Source of the DNA: Opisthorchis felineus
Lineage: Eukaryota; Platyhelminthes; Trematoda; Opisthorchiida; Opisthorchiidae
Direction of reading: 5' to 3'
NCBI GenBank assembly: GCA_004794785.1
Contig: SJOL01000802.1
Location: 2,702,010 to 2,766,009 of the forward strand
Length of the DNA stretch: 64,000 nucleotides
Numbering within the stretch: position 1 is the stretch's first letter; the number at the start of each line of letters is the position of its first letter. Below are positions 52,401-59,501 of this stretch, one piece after another. The notes beneath the pieces were generated by a model. It was not told the origin of the DNA. It ran no database searches and worked only from the letters and a program-made list of their open reading frames with translations. Both the position numbers and the translations under genes were made by a program.

Positions 52401-54425
52401 CACAGTGACAGTTCAGTCGATCGTTCCGATTCGCGTGATAACTCGCTTTCTTACTAGTGAACCGCACTTCTCCACCCAAACCCATTTTGTTACCGAACAA
52501 AGACCAATGCGTTGTGAACTGAGTTTTCCGCGCCCGACATGCACACCGAACAGAAGCGATGTGAAATGATCCAGGGTAAACAGGAACTGTGAATGGCTCA
52601 TGGCTGTGCCGTTGGGCATGCAGTCCTTGTTGTTCGACTATATTCTGCGGCCACCTATTCTTGCGCGCAACTGAGGTGTTTGGTTTGGCAAGTAACTAGT
52701 CCCTTTGTGGCTTCACCTGAGACGCCAAGGGTGTCTGGTATGAGTGGAGGTCAGCATGTGCATCCGAAAAATCGATAAACAAAAACTTGGTGTATCTGAA
52801 GACAGCAGGATAGAAGAAAAATGACTTGAACTTATCCAAACCCGTCGACTTAGGTCAACCATGGATCTGAACAGGGTTTCTCTCGTTCGTTCCTCGAACG
52901 ACTGAGGGAGGCCGTTGGCCTGTTCACTAATGTGAAAGAGTATACTTTTCTCTGAACCGCCTTCATCCGGACAAGTACATTTGAGTGACACGCTGAAAAA
53001 CCACACACACACACACACACACACGAAGTGATCTTCTTTGAAATAGCCGTGTGAAATATATGTTGAACCTGACGTTGTACGTACCAACGCCCGTCACCTA
53101 AAACTGTACGTGTCCTGGAGTGACGAGAAAACGACCGACAAGAAGGTGGTTCGGTCCTCTAGCAAATGTCCGACAAATGCTTTCCAATGGTTAACACCAA
53201 CTGCATTTTCTGGAGGAAAATGTAGACAACGTATTTCTTCCATTCACAAGGGTTAACTCTAGGTGTTTTTCGACTAGAGCACTTATTTGGGATAACGACG
53301 GTTTCCCGCCAAAAAGATGGAAAAGTTTGTTTAACTAGATAGGCAAAATTTTGTCCAGGGTCATCCTCCGAATTTTATCCAAAGTTTCTCAGTAAAAGTC
53401 ACAAAGTACCGAAGGCACATGTTTACGAACCACCGCCGTTTGTGCTGACACCTTGCAAGGTTGCTGCGAGTCGAACGAATGTCACAGGTCAAGTATTTGA
53501 CGCCTTTCGACATCAAGTTGGAGACTTAGCTGAATCGCTCCTTTAATGACATCCTTATACTGCGACATCCCGAATATCGTATAAACATAAACATGAGGCG
53601 GACTTTGTACAGCACATTCAGTTGGAGAATATCATAGACCGGTGATTCAGTTGAGTCTCTCGTGAAATTCAAAATGATTTGCAAATGAGTGTATTTGTCG
53701 AAATCAGTCCAATTTGGGTTCAAGTAGAACATAAGGTTGACGGAAACTAGGGGACTGCGCCTACTTGGTGAGCCCCAAGAAGGGCAAACCCGGTCATGGG
53801 CTGTCGAAGAGTTTTCAGCAACCTTATGAGTAGTTTTCTAGATGATGTCTTGTCCCAAGATCTGATGAGTGCAGCTGCTTTCAATGACTGGTATGCCTGG
53901 TCATGTCTGCCGATTGACGGGTTTATTCGAACTTACAAGAAAGAATGAACGTCAGTATATCTATGCTAGACGTCATCACCAATCCACCCACCTGGCATAA
54001 TTTCACTAGGCATGTACGCTTAACTAGAAATTTATTGAAATAAATCACCTACCGATTTGTTGACTGCCTACGGTACCTGTCGGGTTTTCAAACAAGCCGA
54101 AATTCTAAACCGTCTCGGGTTATCGACTTTCGATTCACCTGAAACAAGCCAGTGTGTGTGCACGGTGATGCGTACAACGTTCTACTCGCATTCATCCGCC
54201 CAGGTTTTATGCAAATCGTGCGTCGGTTTCCTTCATGTTCAGCTCAGCTCAGCTCAGCTCACCCAACTAACATTTGAAACTATCCGTGAACTGATGTCCA
54301 GCAACCAGTCCGAACGTGATTCATGCGGCGGTGTTTTTCACTCTCTGTTTCAGCTGGTTTGCATCGGCCTTGCCGTATTCCTGGTCGTTGTAATCAAACG
54401 ATGGGATGATGAACTTTATTACTGA
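21962..54425 (+). CDS. tetraspanin, 7 coding exons, 296 aa
   Basis: Four-pass membrane protein that organises other membrane proteins into microdomains; in flukes such proteins are major tegument components. The join is 21962-22021, 30492-30728, 35680-35754, 40238-40363, 41515-41674, 45762-45922 and 54354-54425, giving 891 coding bases plus stop. Predicted segments are TM1 about residues 9-35 (polar Asn16), a small loop 36-61, TM2 about 63-90 ending IGCWG (usual GCCG), TM3 about 99-124, a large loop 125-259 and TM4 about 260-287. A short tail KRWDDELYY follows. The large loop has the family signature FKCCG (167-171), a second pair PAACC (205-209), and single Cys234 and Cys247, making six cysteines. 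N-glycosylation sequons lie at Asn130, Asn213 and Asn244. The start is the first ATG after an in-frame TGA at 21887. TM4 keeps the usual acidic residue (Glu273), while TM3 lacks the acidic/amide residue common in the family. I cannot say which fluke paralogue this is. Confidence 0.93.
24690..24815 (+). repeat. repeat D fragment with damaged hammerhead (copy d)
   Basis: Contains ggttgacggaaactcgggga, the hammerhead zone at 24728-24775, and tcagcaaacttatgagtagt. CTGATGA is intact, but the GAAA region reads AAAA after a G-to-T change in stem II, and the GGTC cleavage site is GATT. It lies in sense orientation within intron 1 and is probably inactive. Confidence 0.65.
25153..25292 (-). mobile_element. 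SINE A, minus copy
   Basis: Matches the SINE A body: ctgaggtactgccgggttg, ttcaagcctaaccaggagca and the B-box read as GGTTCGAACCC, followed by the A-box side aatgaggcagcc. Confidence 0.7.
25592..25770 (+). mobile_element. SINE A, plus copy
   Basis: Starts with gagctcgagagagatcagta, carries the B-box GGTTCGAACCCAAC, then tgctcctctctaggcttt, caacctggcagtatctt and cgtgcttctttcgg. The end gttacagctgag matches other copies. Confidence 0.75.
26865..26930 (-). repeat. block shared with microsatellite-linked repeat E
   Basis: On the minus strand it matches the sequence next to the trinucleotide tracts at 35086, 42250 and 49050: gacatcagtgttcaacactg, with a short degenerate ATC tract (cgccattatcaccgac). 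Confidence 0.45.
28880..29640 (+). mobile_element. LINE 3'-end fragment (non-LTR reverse transcriptase C-terminus)
   Basis: The frame at 28970-29195 reads [19 protein letters not shown] and then [14 protein letters not shown], typical of the region after the reverse transcriptase palm in fluke LINEs. A frame-shifted continuation gives FGHVLHM and the DNA equivalent of the terminal block near 29490-29525. The 3' untranslated part to about 29640 is shared with the minus copy at 42560-43010. The endonuclease and catalytic palm are absent, so this is a dead 5'-truncated copy. Confidence 0.75.
30492..30728 (+). CDS. tetraspanin exon 2 (residues 21-99)
   Basis: Follows the acceptor ccttttcag and encodes the second half of TM1, the small extracellular loop and TM2. 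TM2 carries the conserved Gly-rich face, Asn82, the GCWG turn and the SEHRGLL intracellular loop. Donor GTAAGT at 30729, phase 0. Confidence 0.95.
31107..31275 (+). mobile_element. SINE A, plus copy
   Basis: Begins aagatggctcggtggttta (A-box region). The B-box is lost to ttggacgcaacc. The body atctcgactgctcctgtcta and aacctggcagtatctcagc is well kept. Confidence 0.8.
33511..33650 (+). repeat. repeat C, plus copy
   Basis: Shares gacgaaacgttt, caaattgccaagcttggcga, acaaaccgacagccatctg and cagctaccaata with the right arm of the palindrome at 57361-57502, at moderate identity. Confidence 0.65.
34165..34290 (-). repeat. repeat D fragment
   Basis: The order tctcaactaaatgtaccaca, aggccacctcacttttcag, ttcaaggtatcac and ataaggtgaa matches the cluster at 17035-17130. 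The hammerhead part is not included. Confidence 0.5.
35086..35225 (+). repeat. (ATC)n tract plus conserved 3' block (repeat E)
   Basis: A nearly pure TCA/ATC tract runs to about 35169. It is followed by caccatcaacatcgatcctg and acactgatgcctcgctgccg. The same tract-plus-block arrangement recurs at 42250 (+) and 49050 (-). A SINE A copy starts about 45 bases after the block. Confidence 0.75.
35267..35458 (+). mobile_element. SINE A, plus copy (best preserved)
   Basis: The A-box TGGCTCAGTGG is at 35271-35281 and the B-box GGTTCGAACCC at 35315-35325, followed by gacttcccctgtctaggctt, gggcaacctgacagtat and ctcgtgcttccttctggtgg. Box spacing and sequence show derivation from a tRNA gene with an internal RNA polymerase III promoter. 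No long A-tail or clear target duplication was seen. Confidence 0.85.
35680..35754 (+). CDS. tetraspanin exon 3 (residues 100-124, TM3)
   Basis: Follows the pyrimidine-rich acceptor ttctttctttcag. The 25 residues are almost entirely hydrophobic ([20 protein letters not shown] and five more) and form TM3. Donor GTAAGT at 35755, phase 0. Confidence 0.93.
37022..37165 (-). repeat. repeat C, minus copy
   Basis: Starts atgttggtagctcaggtaac and gtagatggtcg, then ttgttcgctgagctgggcag, aaacgtttcatcaccagtcg, ctcagtgcgttgttagggag and cgtactggagcgtggcg. It is collinear with the left arm of the 57229 palindrome. Confidence 0.75.
39295..39465 (-). mobile_element. SINE A, minus copy
   Basis: Well-kept body (gccacgccaccggaagaaag, ctgagatactgccaggttgc) and the B-box read on the minus strand as GGTTCGAACCC. 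The A-box side is diverged. Confidence 0.8.
39835..39960 (+). mobile_element. SINE A, truncated plus copy
   Basis: Begins within the body (cccaaccccgggcatcctaa) and keeps ctgcttaggattgggcgacc, atgcttctttcaggcagcat and ggcaaccaggcaccaaaaat. The tRNA-like head is missing. Confidence 0.65.
40238..40363 (+). CDS. tetraspanin exon 4 (residues 125-166)
   Basis: Follows the acceptor aaatttcag. Encodes the first helix of the large extracellular loop, from WQAAVNSTV to AIDAVMIT. The last residues join exon 5 to give DAVMITFKCCG, the usual D-x-x-Q/M-x-x-F-K-C-C-G spacing. Asn130 is a glycosylation sequon. Donor GTGAGT at 40364, phase 0. Confidence 0.93.
40364..41514 (+). other. tetraspanin intron 4 (1.15 kb)
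   Basis: The shortest intron, bounded by GTGAGT and tttcag. A 133-codon open frame runs through its start, without a recognised domain. No repeats were recognised. Confidence 0.85.
41515..41674 (+). CDS. tetraspanin exon 5 (residues 167-219 plus one base)
   Basis: Encodes the CCG signature, the following INGPDDF, and the second cysteine pair PAACC. The acceptor is cgtttcag at 41514. A rival AG at 41494 would add 20 bases and break the frame. Donor GTAAGT at 41675 after one base of a codon (phase 1), the only non-zero phase in the gene. Confidence 0.94.
42245..42330 (+). repeat. repeat E, short ATC tract with conserved block
   Basis: caccatcatcatcgtcataa, tcaacatcatcag and gacactaacgcttcactgcc match the arrangement at 35086-35220. 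As there, a SINE A copy follows closely (42398). Confidence 0.6.
42398..42562 (+). mobile_element. SINE A, plus copy
   Basis: A-box-like gagatgcctcagtggttaag, B-box-like gtggttccaaaccc, body atctcgactgttcctgtcta and a short tail gttacagctgaacc. Part of the body after ccttcc is deleted. Confidence 0.8.
42560..43010 (-). mobile_element. LINE 3'-end fragment, antisense in intron 5
   Basis: On the minus strand the frame 43003-42806 reads [10 protein letters not shown], then [17 protein letters not shown] and [17 protein letters not shown]. These correspond to the C-terminal block of the LINE at 28880. The 3' part shares ttgtcagtggcattcctctt with gatttcagtggctttcgtcc at 29506. It is a 5'-truncated dead copy. 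It abuts SINE A at its 3' side. Confidence 0.75.
43148..43240 (-). repeat. repeat C, diverged minus copy
   Basis: gacggttggtctttgatctg, ttcgccaagttt, aaaacgtttcgtcccc and gtaatcagtgcgcggttagg follow the order of the left arm at 57229. Confidence 0.55.
45198..45377 (-). mobile_element. SINE A, minus copy
   Basis: Reads inward from ttcagctctaatgcccttcg and gggtgcctagctgccgtgcc to gggttcgaactatggacatt and cgccttaaccactttgtg. These are the tail, body, B-box and A-box in reverse. Confidence 0.8.
45762..45922 (+). CDS. tetraspanin exon 6 (residues 220-273)
   Basis: The acceptor aatttgcag adds AG to the C from exon 5, making Gln220. The exon encodes the last part of the large loop with Cys234 and Cys247, then the first half of TM4 ([14 protein letters not shown]). 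The donor is GTGAGT at 45923, phase 0. An internal in-frame GTAAGT at 45845 is a possible alternative donor (see findings). Confidence 0.9.
46280..46480. repeat. (GAT)n microsatellite, imperfect
   Basis: About 200 bases of GAT/ACG-type triplets, pure GAT from about 46367 to 46456, seen directly. Its long open frames (poly-Met, or poly-Ile on the other strand) are products of the repeat. Confidence 0.95.
49050..49118 (-). repeat. repeat E, minus copy
   Basis: cacggcagtgaagcatcagt, gttgaacattgacgtcgtgc and a short GATGATGGTGATG tract are the reverse complement of the block-plus-tract at 35086. Confidence 0.6.
49975..50045 (-). mobile_element. tRNA-like SINE fragment
   Basis: On the minus strand a B-box match GGGTTCGAATCC follows a plausible anticodon-arm region. 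The A-box is not clear. Confidence 0.35.
50115..50205 (+). mobile_element. tRNA-like SINE fragment
   Basis: The A-box match TGGTCTAACGG is followed after about 60 bases by a weak B-box (cacggttctaacac). The spacing is slightly too long for a tRNA gene. Confidence 0.35.
52299..52395 (+). repeat. repeat C, diverged plus copy
   Basis: tcgaatggtgataacaagtt, caattgccaggctcagcgag and cagaccaacagccacctcat follow the right arm at 57415-57475. Confidence 0.55.
53002..53024. repeat. (CA)n microsatellite
   Basis: Eleven CA units, seen directly. Confidence 0.95.
53550..53845 (+). repeat. repeat D, plus copy with damaged hammerhead (copy e)
   Basis: A nearly full unit: actgcgacatcccgaatatc, cacattcagttggagaatat, aagtagaacataaggttgac, then the hammerhead zone 53757-53803 and tcagcaaccttatgagtagt. 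CTGATGA has become TTGGTGA and GAAA is disrupted, but stem I and stem II sequences remain recognisable. It lies in sense orientation in intron 6. Confidence 0.75.
54241..54260. repeat. (AGCTC)4 short tandem repeat
   Basis: Four AGCTC units about 95 bases before the last exon, seen directly. Confidence 0.9.
54354..54425 (+). CDS. tetraspanin exon 7 (residues 274-296, stop)
   Basis: Follows the strong acceptor ctctctgtttcag. Encodes the second half of TM4 ([14 protein letters not shown]) and the cytosolic tail KRWDDELYY, then TGA. Joining to exon 6 restores a continuous TM4 with Glu273 in the middle. I saw no canonical AATAAA between the stop and about 55800, so the 3' end of the transcript is undefined. 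Confidence 0.9.
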   Translation: MVCIGLAVFLVVVIKRWDDELYY

Positions 54426-57204
54426 CCAGTGAAAAAAAACGATTGTGTGTAAACGCCTTCAATTTCTACCGTAAGAAAACACCGTGAGGAACATTCCAAA
54501 TCTGTCTCTCTATAAACCAAAAGTTCTTGAGGGTAGCATCCTTCCGATTGCTGTTGGTCTTGTCGCTTCTTTTAGAAAGCCTCGGTTACTCGAACAATTG
54601 TGCCAAGTAATTGCTTTCACAAATGCTCTCAACCCTGTTGATTCCCCCATCAACCACACAATCACATATCTAATTTTCACGTCATTTTTTGGACAGTTTT
54701 GTATGTGCTTTCATGTTCGCATTAGGTTCCGGTCCATTCGGACTCGTGGCGCAACCCAATCAGATAGCTCCATTCCACCACTACCACCCTTTTGTACTTT
54801 CGTAAACAACGACCGTATTATATATTATCTTGTTGTATGATTCCTAGGAAAGATGAAAAAGCTATTGTTCTTATTCAGTACAACTTTTTTGTGTCCAGTG
54901 CAGTTTTTCCAAGGACTTGGCAATCATGAAACATCGGAGAGTTGACTAGGTAACTTTGGAAAACTGGGATTTTTCCGAAGCTGGGCACTGAAGCCCAAGT
55001 AAGACTTCTATGGGTATGAGTCCTTTTCAGGGTACACCTGTAACGAATCGCAAGTTAGTTATTCTGCATTACGCACCGGAGAAAACGTCTATGGTCAGAA
55101 ACCCCCTGGGAGAAAATACCGGAGGTTTAGGAACACGGAGAGTGTTAGAGAGTCCCAGAGGTGGTTGTTCTGGGGAATGAGTAGTTGAGGCCCGATGGTA
55201 GCGGCTAGATTAGCAGAGCAGATGAGAGATGCTAGCTTCAACATAACTGGTGGTTTAAAAGAGGGTATAAGTCAAACCCCGATCGTGATTAGGTTACCGG
55301 GTTATCAGGGGCTTGTAAGATTACCCCGAACATGATGGGAATACTCAGAGTCAAAGCGAAGCTGAAATCGATACAAAGTTTGAGGTTAATGCTGGTTCGA
55401 CGAAATCGCGAGAAGCCCGACATGAGCAGTCGTCCATAGGCGTAGTCTGAGGAACAAAGGAGAACGGGGAAAGGGAGCGACTCGAACCAAAAGGCGATGG
55501 TACAGTAAAACCCAAAATGGATAGATGGAATGGGGATGTGAGAATCGCAGTGATTTAGTTTGTAGAGATTGTTCACCAGGGCAGGAGAAGTGGGTCTTGG
55601 AAACATGTAGCATGTGTGACATTTCTTCACGACGGCATCCTTTTTCCAGTGATGATCTCCATGCACTGCATGTAGGTAAAGTGATCCCACATGGCTTTTG
55701 ATAGTGTTGAATCAATTCTCCACACATGCGTCTGAACACCGAACTCATTCCTAAGTAGCTTCAATATCGCCTCCACACTAAAGACAATTGTAGACTCGCA
55801 GGAGCTTCAATAAGTTTGCTAGACCGCGAAGACGCTGATGAAACTATCAGCTGGGTAGATAATCATTCATAGCATCCAAGACAAAAATCCAGTCAAATTA
55901 TATCATCAGATCTCAAACCTTATGCAAATTTAAGCGGGCACAATTTATGTATATGAGACTAGCTATAGAGATTGTCCCCATTTGGGGCAAAGGTTCCCCC
56001 GAGTTGGCTGAAAACAGTCATTCGATGGGAGAATTCTCCTTGACCCATCCTCATCAGGCTCTTGCAGATATAAAAGTCGGGGTAAACGAATCAGAAAGCC
56101 ACAAAATGTTAGAGCTGAAACCGAGTAAAGCCGCTTCAGGCGTCATTGGCCAACGTAACATCGATCGCAGTCGCAGAGATCCCACAGTCAGACTTCACGT
56201 GACCACATAATTCACCGGAGATTGAGAGCGAGTAAACTGTGTACAGGGTGTCTGAATTTGTAGGCCAGAATAATAGTACGCGGTTGCATACAAAATTTCT
56301 GTACAGATGAGTTGGGTGGATGAAACAGTGGATAGCAACTGTCTCAGCACTCCGTATATAATTACGCATGTTAGTCTGGTGCTGATATGGTGGACGTCTG
56401 AACGCTATGTCTCGGTGCCCCGTGTCCGCACGTTGTACTAAGACCGAGTTGATGATAGTCTGTGCAACCTATTTATCGGACCAAGATGGAATATGTTCTG
56501 ACACCAACTTCGTTCGGCTGTAACAGCTCTCGGGTGCATAGCTTTCACGTCACCCGAAAGAAGTACGAAGGCTGAGATACTGCAAGCTGGCCCAAGCCTA
56601 GACAGAAACAGTCAATATGATGGGATTGGATTAGAACCACGGACATTCCAATCAGTAAGTTCGCACGTCAACCTCAGAGCTAGCTCATGCTGCGACACCA
56701 ACTTAGAAAGTGCTAAGTTACCGATGTGGCGTGCTCCACAGGATTGAGCACACTGGTGGAGGTTGAAGCTGAGAAATGTGTTCCACCAGGGTTTTTCTCA
56801 ACGATGGACAACAATTTAGACGTAGTTCGGCCACCAAGAAGATGGGATTCTGTACATTTTCTACCTTCCCACTTTCGTGGCTAAATGGAACAAAATTCGC
56901 AGATATGGCACGTTACCGTACAGCTGGTCTCGTGCTCTGTTCCAGAAATCCATCAGGACAGTTCGGATCCATCTTACACCATGCTAGACCACTTCTTCTT
57001 GTAAGTTCGCAGTCCTAGCATCCAATGCGTTGTTGTACAGACACCTAGGAAGTTTATAACTGTCAGGGGAACAAAACGGAGAGAACTGGTTTACTGAGCT
57101 TCCGGTAGGCATTTCCATCTTTTCACCTCAGCTTTACGGTACGACGTCTGCTGTTCTACGTTTCCTGAGATGTGCCGACGGGTCAAATCCCGGAGGCCAT
57201 TGCC
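54426..57204. other. 3' flank of the tetraspanin gene
   Basis: Probably begins with the 3' untranslated region. No AATAAA was seen up to about 55800. Contains SINE A at 56511. Other frames show no domain. Confidence 0.5.
56511..56692 (-). mobile_element. SINE A, minus copy
   Basis: tcggctgtaacagctctcgg, gaaggctgagatactgcaag, cccaagcctagacagaaaca, a mutated B-box (ggattagaaccac) and cgtcaacctcagag give the SINE A order in reverse. Confidence 0.75.
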
Positions 57205-57502
57205 ATTTAATCAATAAGTTGCAGTTCTGGTCATTGGCTTGTTCGCTGAGCTGGGCAATTTGATTGCAAACGTTTCATCACCAATCGAGGTGACATCATC
57301 AGTGCGTTATTGGGGAGCGTAGTGGTGCGTAGCGGTGGGTTGTGGGTGTGGCACAACCACCAACCCACCGCTACGCACCACTACGCTCCCCAATAACGCA
57401 CTGATGATGTCACCTCGATTGGTGATGAAACGTTTGCAATCAAATTGCCCAGCTCAGCGAACAAGCCAACGACCATCTACGCTACCTGAGCTACCAACAT
57501 TT
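57205..57502. repeat. repeat C as a nearly perfect palindrome
   Basis: The left arm 57229-57342 is the reverse complement of 57361-57474 with one difference in 114 bases. The 18-base centre is itself largely self-complementary. The right side continues to gctacctgagctaccaacat, the conserved end also seen at 37022. Each arm reads outward as repeat C. Confidence 0.95.
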
Positions 57503-58064
57503 CCTCTATAGTTGCAGTTCTATTGAGCTCGCTTTGCAAAAGGGCAAGAACCTGGTCTTTGTAGCGTCGCTGATCGATACTGTGGGCAATTTTTTAGTGA
57601 GCGGGATGATCCAGCAGGCACAGAAGTTCTCTTAGGCTATCGACCAAGAGCATAACATGAACTGTGTTAACTATAAGGCATTTCGGAGTTCATTAGCCCC
57701 GAGTACACTAACCGTACAAAACTAGGCATGGTGGTTTTGATTTCGTCGCATACCGTAATGCCAGCTTTACTGTTCAGTTGTAGATTAGCAGCTGAAATAG
57801 CAGGAATGTTTATCCACAGTAGATGGAGTCATCTGCGACACCACTCGGAACATTCAAATGTTTGGTATCTGTTGTCCAGGGTGATTACCCACCAAATTTA
57901 TGCGTAATTCTCAGTTGTAGAACATCTAAAAGGTACAAATCATTGCTACAGCCACTTCATTGACTCAGCCTATAGTAGTCAGCAAAACCGGAGCAACAAT
58001 ACATCAAACTCAGAAATTCAACTTTCCTGATTTCAGTTGGCATTTGGCTATTTTTAATTGAGAT
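57503..58064. other. intergenic, nothing recognised
   Basis: No coding domain, tRNA-like sequence or tandem repeat was seen. Confidence 0.5.
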
Positions 58065-58330
58065 TTTGTCCTGTAACAGAAACCAATCAATGCTGAAAAG
58101 CCGAGAAGCACTGTAAAGTATCTTTACCGCAAATCGTCAGCAGTGCGGATCTCACGGAGCCCAACCCCCCCGCCTGGTGGGTTGAACATTGAACCGTCTA
58201 ACCAGGAGCGACTTATCAGCAGTGTGATTAGCTCTCACTTAGACAGGACACAGCGCCACTCATTTTTCAGTCACAAAAACCACATCGCGTGGTCACGTAT
58301 TGACTGGCTGCTCGAGTGACGACTGCTCTG
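58065..58330 (-). mobile_element. repeat B, minus copy of an inverted pair
   Basis: ttttgtcctg, atgctgaaaagccgagaagc, gcagtgcggatctcacgg, gattagctctcacttagaca, ggacacagcgccactcat and gactggctgctcgagtgacg are the reference blocks for this family. Confidence 0.75.
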
Positions 58331-58534
58331 GTGGAAGTTTCACTCATCTTGTGAAATTATATTTATATATCGCGAGTTCGAAACTCCCTACTGTACAATG
58401 CTTGTCACCTTTCCAACAGTAATGGCGGGAAGAAGTCTCGCTCGAAAATAACTGAGTCTTTTCACACTACCACTAAGTGACTCGGAGGAAAATTCACTTC
58501 AAAGGACGAGTAAAACTTTCTTCTGAGAAGTCGG

Positions 58535-58790
58535 TATTCGAGGAACCAATCAGTACGTGACCACGTGATGCGGTTTCCGTGATTAAAGGGTGAATGGCTC
58601 TACACCCTGCCCGAGTGAGAGCTACTCACACTGCTGACCAGGCACTCGTGACCGAACGGTTGTGTTCAAACTACTAGCCTGAAAGGCGGGGGTCGAAACT
58701 TCCTGCTGGAGCTTCGTGAGAAGCATACTGATGAAGGAAGAAACAGCCGTCCAGTGCTTGTCGGTTTTTTAGCATAGACTGGCTCCACTT
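58535..58790 (+). mobile_element. repeat B, plus copy of an inverted pair
   Basis: gaaccaatcagtacgtgacc, cacgtgatgcggtttccgtg and gcccgagtgagagctactca, then the tRNA-like head tcgtgaccgaacggttgtgt and the B-box-like gggggtcgaaact. It faces the minus copy at 58065 across about 200 bases. Confidence 0.75.
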
Positions 58791-59104
58791 ATAGGAATGA
58801 ATCTCAATTCAAACTTATCAAATATTCTCATACTATCATGAATTGTTCGGTCGTATGAGCTCCGAGTGTGAGAAAATCATCTCAGTAAGATAAAGGTGAG
58901 CACATGAAACGTCCATCATTATCTATAGTGAATGAAGGAAACATTTTTATATTTCAAAAAATCATTTGTGCATTGTCACGAAATGTAACCAATAAGGAGA
59001 ATTGTTCAACAGTTTTATGGCCACTTTCTTGGAGGAGTGGGTTTGTCCATCTCATGATTCTTTGAGGCTTTTACGTGCATGAATTAGAATTTCAAACAAG
59101 AGCT

Positions 59105-59189
59105 AATAGAACGAAGTAATGTTTGGTGACGGCAAAAAGGCACACTTTAAGAGTCCAAACGCCTTGGGTCATCATGGAGTCGAAGTGAA
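59105..59189 (+). repeat. direct repeat, left copy (85 bp)
   Basis: Identical to 59417-59501 except for two bases. The two copies flank the repeat D insert at 59190-59416. Confidence 0.95.
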
Positions 59190-59416
59190 GCATCACCAAC
59201 AAGAGATTCAGCGGGGTTCCAGGTGAGTCTCTCGCAAAACCAAATTTGTTTTCAAATGAATGTATTTCGCTAAATCCGTGCAATTTGGTTTCAAGTAGAA
59301 CATAAGGTTGATGGAAACTCGGGGACTGCGCCTACCTGATGGGCCCAAAGTAGAAGGGCGAAACCGGTCGTGGGCTGTCGAAGCATTTTCAGCAACCTTA
59401 TGAGTAGTGCATTACG
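59190..59416 (+). repeat. repeat D insert with hammerhead (copy f)
   Basis: Contains caagagattcagcggggttc, aagtagaacataaggttgat, the hammerhead at 59328-59378 and tcagcaaccttatgagtagt. It is a partial unit lying exactly between 85-bp direct repeats. Confidence 0.8.
59328..59378 (+). ncRNA. hammerhead ribozyme-like motif (copy f, one core change)
   Basis: Order: gcctac, CTGATGG, stem II GCCC/GGGC, GAAA, CCGGTC, gtgggc. Stem I pairs gcctac with gtgggc over six pairs including one wobble. Predicted cleavage is after C59369. The only core departure is G for A at 59342, which is expected to reduce or abolish activity. Confidence 0.6.
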
Positions 59417-59501
59417 AATAGAACGAAGTAATGTTTGGTGACGGCAAAAAGGCACACTTTAAGAGTCCAAACGGCTTGGGTCATCATGGAGTCGAAATGA
59501 A
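59417..59501 (+). repeat. direct repeat, right copy (85 bp)
   Basis: Second copy of the 85-bp sequence at 59105-59189, offset by exactly 312 bases. Confidence 0.95.

Larger units (their letters stand above)
45923..54353 (+). other. tetraspanin intron 6 (8.4 kb)
   Basis: Bounded by GTGAGT and gtttcag. Contains the GAT tract (46280), repeat E (49050), tRNA-like fragments (49975 and 50115), repeat C (52299), a CA tract (53002) and repeat D (53550). The stretch 46500-48950 shows nothing recognisable. Confidence 0.85.

Noticed and set aside
52593..52690. Candidate additional exon [11 protein letters not shown].. in intron 6
   Set aside because: Considered as a missing TM4 exon, but exon 6 joins directly to exon 7 with a complete TM4, and no good acceptor precedes it.
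54057..54353. Open frame upstream of exon 7 read as extra coding sequence
   Set aside because: A strong pyrimidine tract and AG end at 54353. The upstream residues are not tetraspanin-like, and exon 6 already supplies the first half of TM4.
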